Positions 1 through 7,327 of a stretch of 35,688 bases of DNA are shown one piece after another. Source of the DNA: Bacteroidia bacterium (GTDB lineage: Bacteria; Bacteroidota; Bacteroidia; Bacteroidales; VadinHA17); assembly GCA_026391215.1 (NCBI GenBank), contig JAPLDX010000042.1, positions 1 to 35,688 of the forward strand, in the 5' to 3' direction. The notes under the pieces are model-generated. The model was not told the DNA's origin and made no database searches. It worked only from the letters and a program-made list of their open reading frames with translations. Position numbers and translations under genes: made by a program. Numbering within the stretch: position 1 is the stretch's first letter; every line of letters starts with the position of its first letter.

Positions 1-51
1 AAGTTTGCACAGAAATTTGCAGAAAAGTATGAACAAATTGAGCGTAGTTAA
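1..51 (+). CDS. C-terminal tail of an unknown protein (partial)
   Basis: The first 16 codons are open in frame 1 and end at TAA (49-51). The visible tail is KFAQKFAEKYEQIERS, charged and probably helical. It is too short to assign to a family. The stop codon lies inside a perfect hairpin stem (40-62). The gene converges on hsp20. The codon content looks like real coding sequence, but the assignment rests on a very short stretch. Confidence 0.45.
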   Translation, partial: KFAQKFAEKYEQIERS

Positions 52-62
52 AAACTACGCTC
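40..62. repeat. Perfect hairpin over the stop of the left-edge gene
   Basis: The arms GAGCGTAGTT (40-49) and AACTACGCTC (53-62) pair perfectly around a 3-nt loop. The same core, GCGTAGTT-N3-AACTACGC, recurs at 94-114. No U-run follows on either strand, so this copy is less likely to be an intrinsic terminator by itself. Confidence 0.6.
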
Positions 63-83
63 ATCTCATGATAATCATCTGTC

Positions 84-114
84 AAAAAAGATTGGCGTAG
101 TTTGTAACTACGCC
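84..114 (-). terminator. Rho-independent terminator downstream of hsp20
   Basis: The arms GGCGTAGTT (94-102) and AACTACGCC (106-114) form a 9-bp stem with a 3-nt loop. On the - strand the stem is followed by AATCTTTTTTG, a usable U-tract, 17 bases after the hsp20 stop codon. It may also stop + strand transcription from the left-edge gene. Confidence 0.7.
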
Positions 115-130
115 ATTTTAAATAATCTGA

Positions 131-553
131 TTATGAAATCTTGATCTGCCTTGTTATTTTACTTTTTTCTTCTTCCATCTTTGGAAGTTCAAGGTTCAGG
201 ATGCCATCTTTGTAGTTTGCCACAATCTTATCCCTGCTGACATTTTCAGGAATATAAAAGCTTCTGCAGAAAGATGAGTAACTGAACTCTTTTCTCTTGT
301 AACCATCTTTTTCTTCCTCTTTTTCAGTTTTCGATTCCGAGGAGATTGTAAGAACATCCTCATTGATATCAATTTTCAGATCCTCCTTATCCATACCCGG
401 AACAGCAAGCTCAAGTATAAAACTCTTTTCATTTTCCTTGATGTTCACTGCCGGCATTGAACTGGTCCTGTTTGATAATACCGAGAAAAAATCATCGTCA
501 AAAAGATTTGACAAAAACGGGCTGTAGGTTTTTCTTGTAATAGTTGGTAACAT
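131..553 (-). CDS. Hsp20/alpha-crystallin family small heat-shock protein
   Basis: This is an ATP-independent cytoplasmic holdase chaperone of 140 residues. The alpha-crystallin domain spans about residues 34-126. It contains the hallmark A-x-x-x-D-G-I-L-N-L pattern at 112-121 (ANYKDGILNL), and a C-terminal I-x-I motif (IKI, 137-139) that in this family docks between dimers. I chose the ATG at 551-553 because GGAGG lies 7 nt upstream. The frame stays open to 643, but that extension (MSCFLFWNR...) does not resemble the family. The upstream region carries repeated TGTCA elements also seen before grpE, suggesting stress control. A terminator follows at 84-114. Confidence 0.93.
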   Translation of the reverse strand: MLPTITRKTYSPFLSNLFDDDFFSVLSNRTSSMPAVNIKENEKSFILELAVPGMDKEDLKIDINEDVLTISSESKTEKEEEKDGYKRKEFSYSSFCRSFYIPENVSRDKIVANYKDGILNLELPKMEEEKSKITRQIKIS

Positions 554-637
554 AGTTCTGTCCTCCATTATTTTAAGTTTAACATATTTGCTTCTTGAAG
601 TCTCATATTGGCAAGTTCTGTTCCAAAATAAAAAACA

Positions 638-683
638 TGACAATATGACATATTATGACATATTTACGCTGTCAATATGACAG
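638..683 (-). promoter_or_regulatory. TGTCA repeat cluster upstream of hsp20 (candidate heat-shock operator)
   Basis: On the + strand TGACA occurs at 638-642, 646-650, 656-660 and 678-682. The first two form the direct repeat TGACA-ATA-TGACA. A perfect inverted repeat CTGTCA-ATA-TGACAG lies at 669-683. Read on the gene's strand, the direct repeat is TGTCA-N3-TGTCA, 85-97 nt upstream of the hsp20 start. The same arrangement occurs before grpE at 22111-22123. A regulatory function is inferred from this co-occurrence. Confidence 0.5.
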
Positions 684-707
684 TTATGTAATTCCGAAAA
701 TTTAAAT

Positions 708-715
708 TAGGTTTG
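708..715 (+). promoter_or_regulatory. Bacteroidota-type -7 element (TAGGTTTG)
   Basis: TAGGTTTG matches the TAnnTTTG consensus of the Bacteroidota primary sigma factor and lies 20 nt before the ATG at 735. No clear TTTG sits at the -33 position, so support is moderate. Confidence 0.4.
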
Positions 716-734
716 TAAAAGGAAAGTCCATAAG

Positions 735-857
735 ATGAAAAATGTATTCCGGAACATTCTGATTTTTTTAGCTATTGTCTTACTTCTGGCGGGAGCCTGG
801 TATTTCCGTAATATTGTGGCGTATATTACTTTTCAACCATTGACAGCGAGAAAATAG
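735..857 (+). pseudogene. N-terminal fragment of an AI-2E family permease, frame broken
   Basis: From ATG 735 the frame reads MKNVFRNILIFLAIVLLLAG... This is a single hydrophobic helix followed by NIVAYI, typical of the first membrane segment of AI-2E family (PF01594) permeases. It then runs out of register and stops at TAG 855-857. The next part of the same protein resumes in another frame at about 842 (DSEKIVQLVDTP). In the family these parts are separated by a second helix pair, so a segment of perhaps 50-80 residues appears to be missing at the junction near 825-842. This could be a natural deletion or an assembly error. Confidence 0.6.
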
Positions 858-961
858 TTCAGCTGGTTGATACACCGATAAATAAGATAGAAAATCTCCT
901 CAAATCATTCAACTCTGACAGCACTAATGAACTTTCGCTGAAAGATTATTTTGCAGGCAAG

Positions 962-1768
962 GTGTCAGAAGTGCTGAATATCAATATGATACAGAATGTT
1001 TTAGGATCCATTATCAGTCTTCTGGGAAATTTCCTGATTGCAATATTTGCAATCTCATTCATAACATTCTTTTTCCTGAAGGATCAGCAGCTGTTTTTTG
1101 AAGCAATTCTTATGTGGGTTCCGGATAAGTATATAGAAAATTTTACGAGGGCTCTCTATTCAATTAAAAGACTGCTGACCAGGTATTTCATTGGTGTGGT
1201 GATCCAGTGCACCGTAATAATGATAATGGTCGATATCGGAATGACAATTGTGGGGATCGATTTTCAACAGGCCCTAGTAATGGGACTTATCCTTGGAATT
1301 CTGAATGTAATTCCCTATGTGGGTCCGTGGATAGGTTTGTTCATCGCAATAATAATGGGTGTGGCTTCTCATATAGATCAGGATTTTGCAACTGTTGTTG
1401 TCCCGCTGGTTTATTATATGATTATTGTTGAAATCATCATACACACCATCGACAATGTTGTCAATCAGCCATTGATCTTTTCCAACAGTGTTAAGGCACA
1501 TCCTCTTGAGATTTTTATTGTGATACTGGCAGCAGGTTTTGCGGCAGGTATCCCGGGAATGATATTAGGTATTCCCACCTATACGGTTTTGCGGGTTTTT
1601 GCCAGGGAGTTCTTTTACAACCTCAAGGCAGTTCAGAAAATAACATCAGGATTATCGCCTGAAAACATTGCCAGGCATAATAATCCCTTTGAAAACATGA
1701 CTAAGGATAAAGATGAAGCTGAAAATTCAGAAAAATCTGACAATCCTGAAAAACCAAAAAAGCATTGA
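962..1768 (+). CDS. AI-2E family transporter, C-terminal part (N-terminus disrupted)
   Basis: These are multi-pass inner-membrane permeases whose substrates are mostly unknown; some are linked to autoinducer-2 or Na+/H+ exchange. The frame is open from 812. The listed start is GTG 962, and the first in-frame ATG is 986. The sequence upstream of 962 (DSEKIVQLVDTPINKIENLL) clearly belongs to the same protein, so the listed start is probably not biological. The conserved motif NVIPYVGPWIG and about six hydrophobic helices are present, followed by a charged, Lys/Glu-rich C-terminal tail. Together with the fragment at 735-857 this is one gene with an internal deletion and frameshift. It ends 25 bases before the DUF4492 gene. 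Confidence 0.75.
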   Translation: MSEVLNINMIQNVLGSIISLLGNFLIAIFAISFITFFFLKDQQLFFEAILMWVPDKYIENFTRALYSIKRLLTRYFIGVVIQCTVIMIMVDIGMTIVGIDFQQALVMGLILGILNVIPYVGPWIGLFIAIIMGVASHIDQDFATVVVPLVYYMIIVEIIIHTIDNVVNQPLIFSNSVKAHPLEIFIVILAAGFAAGIPGMILGIPTYTVLRVFAREFFYNLKAVQKITSGLSPENIARHNNPFENMTKDKDEAENSEKSDNPEKPKKH

Positions 1769-1793
1769 AAACCCGAAGAATCAGGATCATAAG

Positions 1794-2033
1794 ATGAAAC
1801 CTTATCTCCAGGTTGCTACCAGATTGTTCCATTTTTACTACGACGGATTCACCAGTATGTCATCATGGGGGAAGCGGGTCTGGGTAATTATTATCATAAA
1901 GCTCTTTATTATCTTTCTCATACTGAAAGTATTCTTTTTCCCTGATTTTCTGAAAAAAGATTATGATACCGATGAGCAGAGAGGCGAATATGTTCTTGAT
2001 CAACTAACCAAATCATCTGAATCGCATGATTGA
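1794..2033 (+). CDS. DUF4492 small membrane protein of the cydAB cluster
   Basis: This 79-residue protein has one central hydrophobic helix (about residues 27-45, VWVIIIIKLFIIFLILKVF). It has an aromatic N-terminal part (FHFYYDGF) and an acidic, soluble C-terminus. The FYYDGFxxMxxWGKxVW signature matches DUF4492, which in Bacteroidota is usually encoded immediately before cydA. I chose ATG 1794; the frame is open further upstream, but that part (MKLKIQKNL...) overlaps the preceding gene and is low-complexity. Its stop overlaps the cydA start by 8 bases, implying translational coupling. From this position I infer a role as an accessory subunit or assembly factor of cytochrome bd. Confidence 0.85.
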   Translation: MKPYLQVATRLFHFYYDGFTSMSSWGKRVWVIIIIKLFIIFLILKVFFFPDFLKKDYDTDEQRGEYVLDQLTKSSESHD

Positions 2034-3582
2034 CAATGTAGATTTAGCTCTTGTTGACTGGTCACGGGCTCAGTTTGCACTTACAGCGATTTACCACTGG
2101 ATATTTGTCCCTCTCACCCTGGGATTGTCATTTATGATTGCCATAATGGAGACCATTTATGTACGTTCGGGGAATGAGGAATGGAAACGGCTGACCAGGT
2201 TCTGGATGACTCTTTTTGGGATTAACTTCGCAATCGGTATAGCGACAGGGATCATCCTGGAATTTGAATTTGGGACCAACTGGTCGAATTATTCCTGGTT
2301 CGTGGGGGATATCTTTGGAGCTCCGCTCGCAATAGAAGGAATCCTGGCATTCTTCCTTGAATCTACATTTATTGCAGTAATGTTTTTCGGATGGAACAAG
2401 GTTGGAAAGAAATTTCACCTGACTTCCTCCTGGCTGGTAGCTATCGGGGCCAGCCTGTCAGCATTGTGGATCCTTGTCGCAAACGCATGGATGCAAAATC
2501 CTGTAGGTATGACATTTAACCCCGAGACAGCACGCAATGAGATGACAGACTTCTGGGCGGTCCTTCTTAATCCTGTCGCTATTGATAAATTCCTTCACAC
2601 CGTCTCCTCCGGATTTCTTCTGGCTTCCCTTTTCGTCCTTGGGGTAAGTTCCTGGTTCCTGCTAAAGAAGAGAGAAGAATGGCTGGCAAAAAAAAGCATG
2701 CTCATTGCAGGGATATTCGGACTCTTTTCATCACTTGTGGTAGCATTTACGGGAGATACCTCTGCAAGAACCCTGGCTGAAGTTCAGCCGGTGAAATTCG
2801 CTGCATTTGAAGCTCACTATGCAGGAAAGCAAAATGCCGGCCTTGTAGCTTTCGGTGTTCTTAAAAATCCTGATAATCAGTCAGATCCGCTGAAGATTAA
2901 AGATTTTTTGTTCAAGATTGAAATACCCGGATTCCTGTCAGTGATGACAGGAGGGAACAAAGATGCTTTTGTCCCGGGCATCAAAGACCATGTTTATGGA
3001 CTTCCTGAAAGTGCTATTCTGGCCGTGGCCGAAAAGATGAAAAGAGGCAGTGTTGCCATGGATCTTTTAAATGAATACAAAGAAGCTAAAAAACAGGATG
3101 ATCAGGCGCAGGCTGAAACAATCAGGAAGAAATTCCAGGATAAAAATTTCATAGACGAATATTTCAGGTATTTTGGGTATGCATTTCTTGAAAATCCTGA
3201 AGATGTGGTCCCTAATGTTCCGGTAGCGTTCTATTCCTTTCATCTTATGGTAATGCTGGGATTCCTTTTTATCCTTATCTGCAGTATTGCGCTTTATCTG
3301 GTGCTTAAAGGGACTATTGCCAAAAACAGATGGTTCCTCTGGATCGCCCTGTTTTCAATCCCGCTGGCATATATTGCCAGTGAATCAGGATGGATCCAGG
3401 CTGAAATGGGTCGTCAACCATGGATTATACAGGATCTTATGCCGGTATCGGCGGCAGTCTCACAGATCAGTCCCGGTGCGGTTATCACAACCTTCATCCT
3501 TTTTGCAATTCTGTTCACTGCACTGCTGATAGCTGAGGTTTCAATTATGATCAGACAGATCAAAACGGGGCCAAAACATTAG
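2026..3582 (+). CDS. cydA: Cytochrome bd quinol oxidase subunit I
   Basis: CydA is the quinol-oxidising, haem-bearing subunit of the bd-type terminal oxidase in the inner membrane. The protein has 518 residues, close to the 522 of E. coli CydA. By alignment from memory, His24 corresponds to E. coli His19 (haem b595), His191 to His186 and the Met of HLMVMLG to Met393 (haem b558). Glu104 (AIEG) and Glu112 (FFLES) match the proton-path and haem d glutamates. GRQPW is present near the end of the Q-loop side. The Q-loop region (about residues 255-385) diverges from E. coli, as expected for this phylum. It overlaps DUF4492 by 8 bases and is followed by cydB after 11 bases. Confidence 0.97.
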   Translation: MIDNVDLALVDWSRAQFALTAIYHWIFVPLTLGLSFMIAIMETIYVRSGNEEWKRLTRFWMTLFGINFAIGIATGIILEFEFGTNWSNYSWFVGDIFGAPLAIEGILAFFLESTFIAVMFFGWNKVGKKFHLTSSWLVAIGASLSALWILVANAWMQNPVGMTFNPETARNEMTDFWAVLLNPVAIDKFLHTVSSGFLLASLFVLGVSSWFLLKKREEWLAKKSMLIAGIFGLFSSLVVAFTGDTSARTLAEVQPVKFAAFEAHYAGKQNAGLVAFGVLKNPDNQSDPLKIKDFLFKIEIPGFLSVMTGGNKDAFVPGIKDHVYGLPESAILAVAEKMKRGSVAMDLLNEYKEAKKQDDQAQAETIRKKFQDKNFIDEYFRYFGYAFLENPEDVVPNVPVAFYSFHLMVMLGFLFILICSIALYLVLKGTIAKNRWFLWIALFSIPLAYIASESGWIQAEMGRQPWIIQDLMPVSAAVSQISPGAVITTFILFAILFTALLIAEVSIMIRQIKTGPKH

Positions 3583-3593
3583 GAGGAACAATT

Positions 3594-4724
3594 ATGACAA
3601 CGATGATATCATATCTTTTTCTTCAATCATACTGGTGGGTGATAATCTCCCTCCTTGGGAGCCTTCTGATCTTCCTGATGTTTGTCCAGGGTGGTCAGTC
3701 AATGATCTTTTCACTTCCTGATACGGATGTCCGTAAAACAATGATAATAAATGCACTGGGAAGGAAGTGGGAGTTCACATTTACTACGCTGGTAACATTT
3801 GGCGGAGCATTCTTTGCAGCTTTCCCACTGTTTTATGCCACAAGCTTCGGGGGAGCATATTGGGTATGGATTGCAATTCTTTTCAGCTTTATTATTCAGG
3901 CAATAGCCTATGAATTCAGATCGAAACCGGCTAATGTCTTTGGCAAAAAAACCTTTGATATTTTTCTTTTCCTGAACGGAACACTCGGTCCTTTCCTTAT
4001 CGGAACTGCAGTCGGGACCTTTTTCACAGGATCACAGTTCAGCCTGAATAATATGTTTAACGTACAGTGGGATAACGGATGGCATGGACTGGAGGCTCTG
4101 ATCAATGGCAGAAATCTTGCCCTGGGATTATCTGTACTGTTCCTTACAAGGGTTAATGGTTTATTGTATTTAATCAATTCAGTAGATGACGATGAGATTA
4201 TCAACCGGTCTGCTAAGAAACTGATTATTAATTCAATATCCTTCCTTGTCTTTTTCCTTTTCTTCCTTATTACCCTTTTTGTATCAGAAGGATATGCTAT
4301 AGATAAAGAGACCGGGCAGATCTTATTGGAAAAATTCAAGTATCTGCATAATTTCATACAGATGCCGGTAGTGCTGGTATTATTCCTTACAGGAGTTGTT
4401 GCCGTTCTTTATGGAATCGGGATCACGATCTTCAGGAGCAGCAACAAGGGAATCTGGTTCAGCGGAGCAGGGACAGTCATTACTGTTTTTGCACTTTTCC
4501 TCATTGCAGGATTCAACGGAACTTCATTTTATCCATCATCTTTCCATCTGCCAAGCTCCCTGACGATTTATAACGCCTCTTCAAGCCAGTTTACCCTGAA
4601 AACCATGATGTATGTGTCATTCATAATTCCATTTGTTGTTGCATATATCTGGTACGCATGGAAGGCAATCAATAAAAAAAGGATAACTGAAGATGAAATG
4701 AAGCAGGAAGGACATGTGTATTAA
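3594..4724 (+). CDS. cydB: Cytochrome bd quinol oxidase subunit II
   Basis: CydB is the second membrane subunit of the bd oxidase and is needed to assemble haems b595 and d. The 376-residue protein has about nine hydrophobic helices. It begins with the family-typical pattern YWWVIISLLGSLLIFLMFVQGGQ. A strong ribosome binding site (AGGAGG) lies 7 nt before ATG 3594, better than most starts in this window. No cydX-like or cydDC gene follows; the gene ends before a hairpin terminator at 4758-4787. With DUF4492 and cydA it makes a compact operon for oxygen reduction at low oxygen tension. Confidence 0.96.
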   Translation: MTTMISYLFLQSYWWVIISLLGSLLIFLMFVQGGQSMIFSLPDTDVRKTMIINALGRKWEFTFTTLVTFGGAFFAAFPLFYATSFGGAYWVWIAILFSFIIQAIAYEFRSKPANVFGKKTFDIFLFLNGTLGPFLIGTAVGTFFTGSQFSLNNMFNVQWDNGWHGLEALINGRNLALGLSVLFLTRVNGLLYLINSVDDDEIINRSAKKLIINSISFLVFFLFFLITLFVSEGYAIDKETGQILLEKFKYLHNFIQMPVVLVLFLTGVVAVLYGIGITIFRSSNKGIWFSGAGTVITVFALFLIAGFNGTSFYPSSFHLPSSLTIYNASSSQFTLKTMMYVSFIIPFVVAYIWYAWKAINKKRITEDEMKQEGHVY

Positions 4725-4757
4725 AAGGATGATTGCAAGTTGAGGAGCTTAGCGACG

Positions 4758-4787
4758 AAATCCCGAGAGCGTAGCGACTCGGGATTT
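4758..4787. terminator. Hairpin between convergent cydB and pssA
   Basis: The arms AAATCCCGAG (4758-4767) and CTCGGGATTT (4778-4787) are perfectly complementary around a 10-nt loop. The element lies between the stops of cydB (+) and pssA (-). The A/T ends of the stem give a short U-tract on either strand, so it could act in both directions. Confidence 0.6.
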
Positions 4788-4793
4788 GCATGA

Positions 4794-5516
4794 CTATCTG
4801 AATAATAATGATATCAGAGAAGCAACCAGGTATAACGGAATTATCAGGGGAGCACCTCCGGGGCCGAAAATCAAAAGAGCAGCTATCACCATTAAAACAA
4901 GGATATATCGTCCTTCATTTCCCCTGAACTTCAGATTCGCGAATTTTAAAGAAAGCAAAGGTATCCGTGTGACCATGAGTATAGAAATTATATAAGTAAA
5001 TATAACTATTGCCGCTGCGGATCCTGTAAGGGAAGTTATCAGACCTGAATCGGAATAATGCTGAGCAATTACAATCGAAATGACTGCAAGTGCATTTGCA
5101 GGTGTTGGCAAGCCTTTAAATGATGTAGCCTGGGTTTCATCAGTGTTGAATATTGCAAGTCGCAAACCGGCACAAACCGGCATGATCACAGGAGACAGAA
5201 GGATCAGAACGATCAGAAAGCTGTCAGTATTGGTAATCATTGGTGCTGATAATGAAAGAGATGCACCAAGAAGCTGGTAGATCAATATGGCGGGTGCCAC
5301 GCCAAAGCTTACAACATCAGCAAGGGAATCAAGTTCTTTGCCAACAGGAGAATATGCTTTCAGAAGTCTTGCCGAAAAGCCATCAAGGAAATCGAATATC
5401 ATCGCCGCCATTATCAGCCAGGAGCTTGTTGACAGATCTCCGTTCAGGGCATATATTATTGCAATAAAACCGGATGCAAGGTTAAGTGATGTAATGAAAT
5501 TGGGAATATGCTTCAT
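4794..5516 (-). CDS. pssA: CDP-diacylglycerol--serine O-phosphatidyltransferase
   Basis: The enzyme joins CDP-diacylglycerol and serine to give phosphatidylserine, the precursor of phosphatidylethanolamine, in the inner membrane. The 240-residue protein carries the complete CDP-alcohol phosphotransferase signature D-x2-D-G-x2-A-R-x8-G-x3-D-x3-D (Asp42, Asp45, Gly46, Arg50, Gly59, Asp63, Asp67). About six to eight membrane helices follow. The N-terminus MKHIPNFITSLNLASGF matches the PssA type rather than the PgsA type. The decarboxylase gene psd, often adjacent, is not in this window. The 247-base gap upstream (5517-5763) shows no other gene. Confidence 0.93.
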   Translation of the reverse strand: MKHIPNFITSLNLASGFIAIIYALNGDLSTSSWLIMAAMIFDFLDGFSARLLKAYSPVGKELDSLADVVSFGVAPAILIYQLLGASLSLSAPMITNTDSFLIVLILLSPVIMPVCAGLRLAIFNTDETQATSFKGLPTPANALAVISIVIAQHYSDSGLITSLTGSAAAIVIFTYIISILMVTRIPLLSLKFANLKFRGNEGRYILVLMVIAALLIFGPGGAPLIIPLYLVASLISLLFR

Positions 5517-5763
5517 AATGGGAATAATTATTCAGAAGGAGAGTAAAATTAAGATAAATTTCAGTAAAGGTGATTATTGAAAGAATTAATATATTTGAAT
5601 TACATGGTAAACGATATAAGAAAATCATTTAAACCAATTTAAGAACAAATCATTAGATGATTCTGAATAATATGTATATGGACATCGTGTACAGCGGTCC
5701 GCGAAAAGATGAAATAAAAATATTTACATTTACACCTCAGATTAAGTATCAGTAAGTACCAGA
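5517..5763. other. Divergent intergenic region between pssA and the HAD gene
   Basis: This AT-rich spacer must hold the promoters of both divergent genes, but I found no exact TAnnTTTG element on either strand. A weak GGAC/GTCC hairpin (about 5680-5700) is the only structure noticed. I see no small RNA or ORF I would support. Confidence 0.4.
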
Positions 5764-6216
5764 ATGATAGATTTCATGAACATCAGGATAGCTGTCGACT
5801 TTGACGGTACCATCGTGGAACATGAATATCCGAAGATAGGGAAGGAGAAGCTTTTTGCTTTTCAGACACTTAAGGAACTTGAGAAAAGAGGGGCCAGGAT
5901 TATTCTATGGACATTCAGGACAGGAAAGGACCTTGAAGATGCTGTAAGTTTTTGCAGGCAGAATGGAGTTGAATTCTATGCCGTGAACAAGAGCTATCCT
6001 GAGGAGGTGCAGGATGAAACCGTAAGCCGGAAAATTGATGCTGACATCTATATTGATGATAAAAACCTCGGAGGATTCCCCGGGTGGAGCGAAGTCTGGC
6101 AAATACTGTTCCCTTTTGAACTTCAGCAGAAAGAGGCTGAAAAAAGAATTGCTTCCGCAAGAAAAAATATTTTCAAACGTTTATTTGCAAGGAAAAAGAA
6201 TACCAATGAGAAGTAA
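5764..6216 (+). CDS. Small HAD-superfamily hydrolase
   Basis: This 150-residue soluble protein has the HAD core. Motif I is VDFDGT, with nucleophile Asp12 and acid/base Asp14. Motif II is the Thr of LWTFRT (Thr50), and the acidic motif is IYIDDKNLGG (Asp98, Asp99). There is no large cap domain. It resembles the small BT0820-type Bacteroidota HAD proteins; the substrate is unknown. Translation may begin at ATG 5764 or at ATG 5776; the second gives MNIRIAVDFDGT, closer to the usual family start, and neither has a strong ribosome binding site. The C-terminus is Lys/Arg-rich. Its end overlaps the next gene by 11 bases, suggesting coupling. Confidence 0.85.
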   Translation: MIDFMNIRIAVDFDGTIVEHEYPKIGKEKLFAFQTLKELEKRGARIILWTFRTGKDLEDAVSFCRQNGVEFYAVNKSYPEEVQDETVSRKIDADIYIDDKNLGGFPGWSEVWQILFPFELQQKEAEKRIASARKNIFKRLFARKKNTNEK

Positions 6217-7327
6217 CTATCTGAAATACATATTCCCCCTTTTTGTACTGCTGGCAGTAACCTGGATAATTTCATGCTCAGGCAGACCGGGGAAAATTAC
6301 AGAACAGAATGCTGGATCAGGCGGCATAATGGATGAGGAGACTTTTGCCAGCATCATAAAAATGACTTTTCCGGCGGAAAATACGGAATTTAGGCTCGGG
6401 GAGCCGGTAAAAGTGGTTCTTGCAAAGGATAACATGGGAGACCCTCCCGATTCAATACTTATATTTTTTGATGGAAAGGCCGTGACTTCTCTGGGTCAGG
6501 GACTGTGGGAGTACACAATACCTCCATCCTTTACGGCAAGTACAGGAAGAAAATCATTAAAAGTATCAGCATATAAGAAGGGTAAAGCCAGAACGACTAT
6601 TACACGATTTATGGTCATTCTGTCCGATGTAGCTCCGGGAAGAAACAGTTACAGGGTAATAAACACTTATCCTCATGACAGGGATGCATTTACTCAGGGA
6701 CTCTTTTATGATAACGGCTTATTATACGAAGGGACCGGTCAGGAAACAGGCTCCAGCCTGAGGGAAACGGAGCTGACAACAGGAAAAGTCCTGCGCCAGC
6801 TGAATCTTGAGCCACCTCTTTTTGGTGAAGGGATAACCCTTTACAACGACCGGATATACCAGGTTACATGGAGGTCAAAAGTCGGATTTGTCTATGACAA
6901 AGCCACCTTTAACCAGGTTAACAAGATATATTATCAGTCCGAGGGATGGGGTTTGACAACAATCAAGGATCAGATAGTTATGAGCGACGGAACAAATGTG
7001 CTGTATTTTATTGAGCCCGAGATGTTTACTGTTATCTCACGGCTGGAAGTATATGATAATGAGAAGAAAGCAGATCAGCTTAACGAGCTTGAATATATCA
7101 ATGGTGAAATATGGGCAAACATATGGATGACTGATCTCATTGCAAGGATTGATCCTGCATCAGGTAAGATAATTGCATATATTGATCTCAAGGGGATACT
7201 AAAAGACCCTGATACTGATACAAGTGTAAATGTTCTTAATGGTATTGCTTATGATAAAGCTGGGAACAGGATCTTTATAACAGGCAAAAACTGGCCGGAT
7301 CTGTTTGAAATAAAGCTTATTGAATGA
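6206..7327 (+). CDS. Plant-type glutaminyl-peptide cyclotransferase, lipoprotein
   Basis: The enzyme converts N-terminal Gln of peptides or proteins to pyroglutamate. The 373-residue protein has a lipoprotein signal with predicted lipidated Cys24 (WIISC), so it is probably anchored in the periplasm or outer membrane. Residues about 50-130 look like an Ig-like extension (GEPVKVVLAKD). Residues about 145-373 form the five-bladed propeller of PF05096, with AFTQGL, LYEGTGQ, LNELEYINGEIWANIW and LNGIAYD. I chose ATG 6206, which gives the signal peptide and overlaps the HAD gene by 11 bases; the frame remains open upstream only as a shadow. The stop overlaps the convergent lipid kinase by 11 bases. 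Confidence 0.88.
   Translation: MRSNYLKYIFPLFVLLAVTWIISCSGRPGKITEQNAGSGGIMDEETFASIIKMTFPAENTEFRLGEPVKVVLAKDNMGDPPDSILIFFDGKAVTSLGQGLWEYTIPPSFTASTGRKSLKVSAYKKGKARTTITRFMVILSDVAPGRNSYRVINTYPHDRDAFTQGLFYDNGLLYEGTGQETGSSLRETELTTGKVLRQLNLEPPLFGEGITLYNDRIYQVTWRSKVGFVYDKATFNQVNKIYYQSEGWGLTTIKDQIVMSDGTNVLYFIEPEMFTVISRLEVYDNEKKADQLNELEYINGEIWANIWMTDLIARIDPASGKIIAYIDLKGILKDPDTDTSVNVLNGIAYDKAGNRIFITGKNWPDLFEIKLIE

Noticed and set aside
638..683. Sigma-54 promoter or CIRCE element before hsp20
   Set aside because: No GG-N10-GC spacing and no TTAGCACTC arms; the signal is a TGTCA repeat.
5640..5763. Small RNA or riboswitch before the HAD gene
   Set aside because: Only a weak 4-bp hairpin is present and no conserved motif was recognised.
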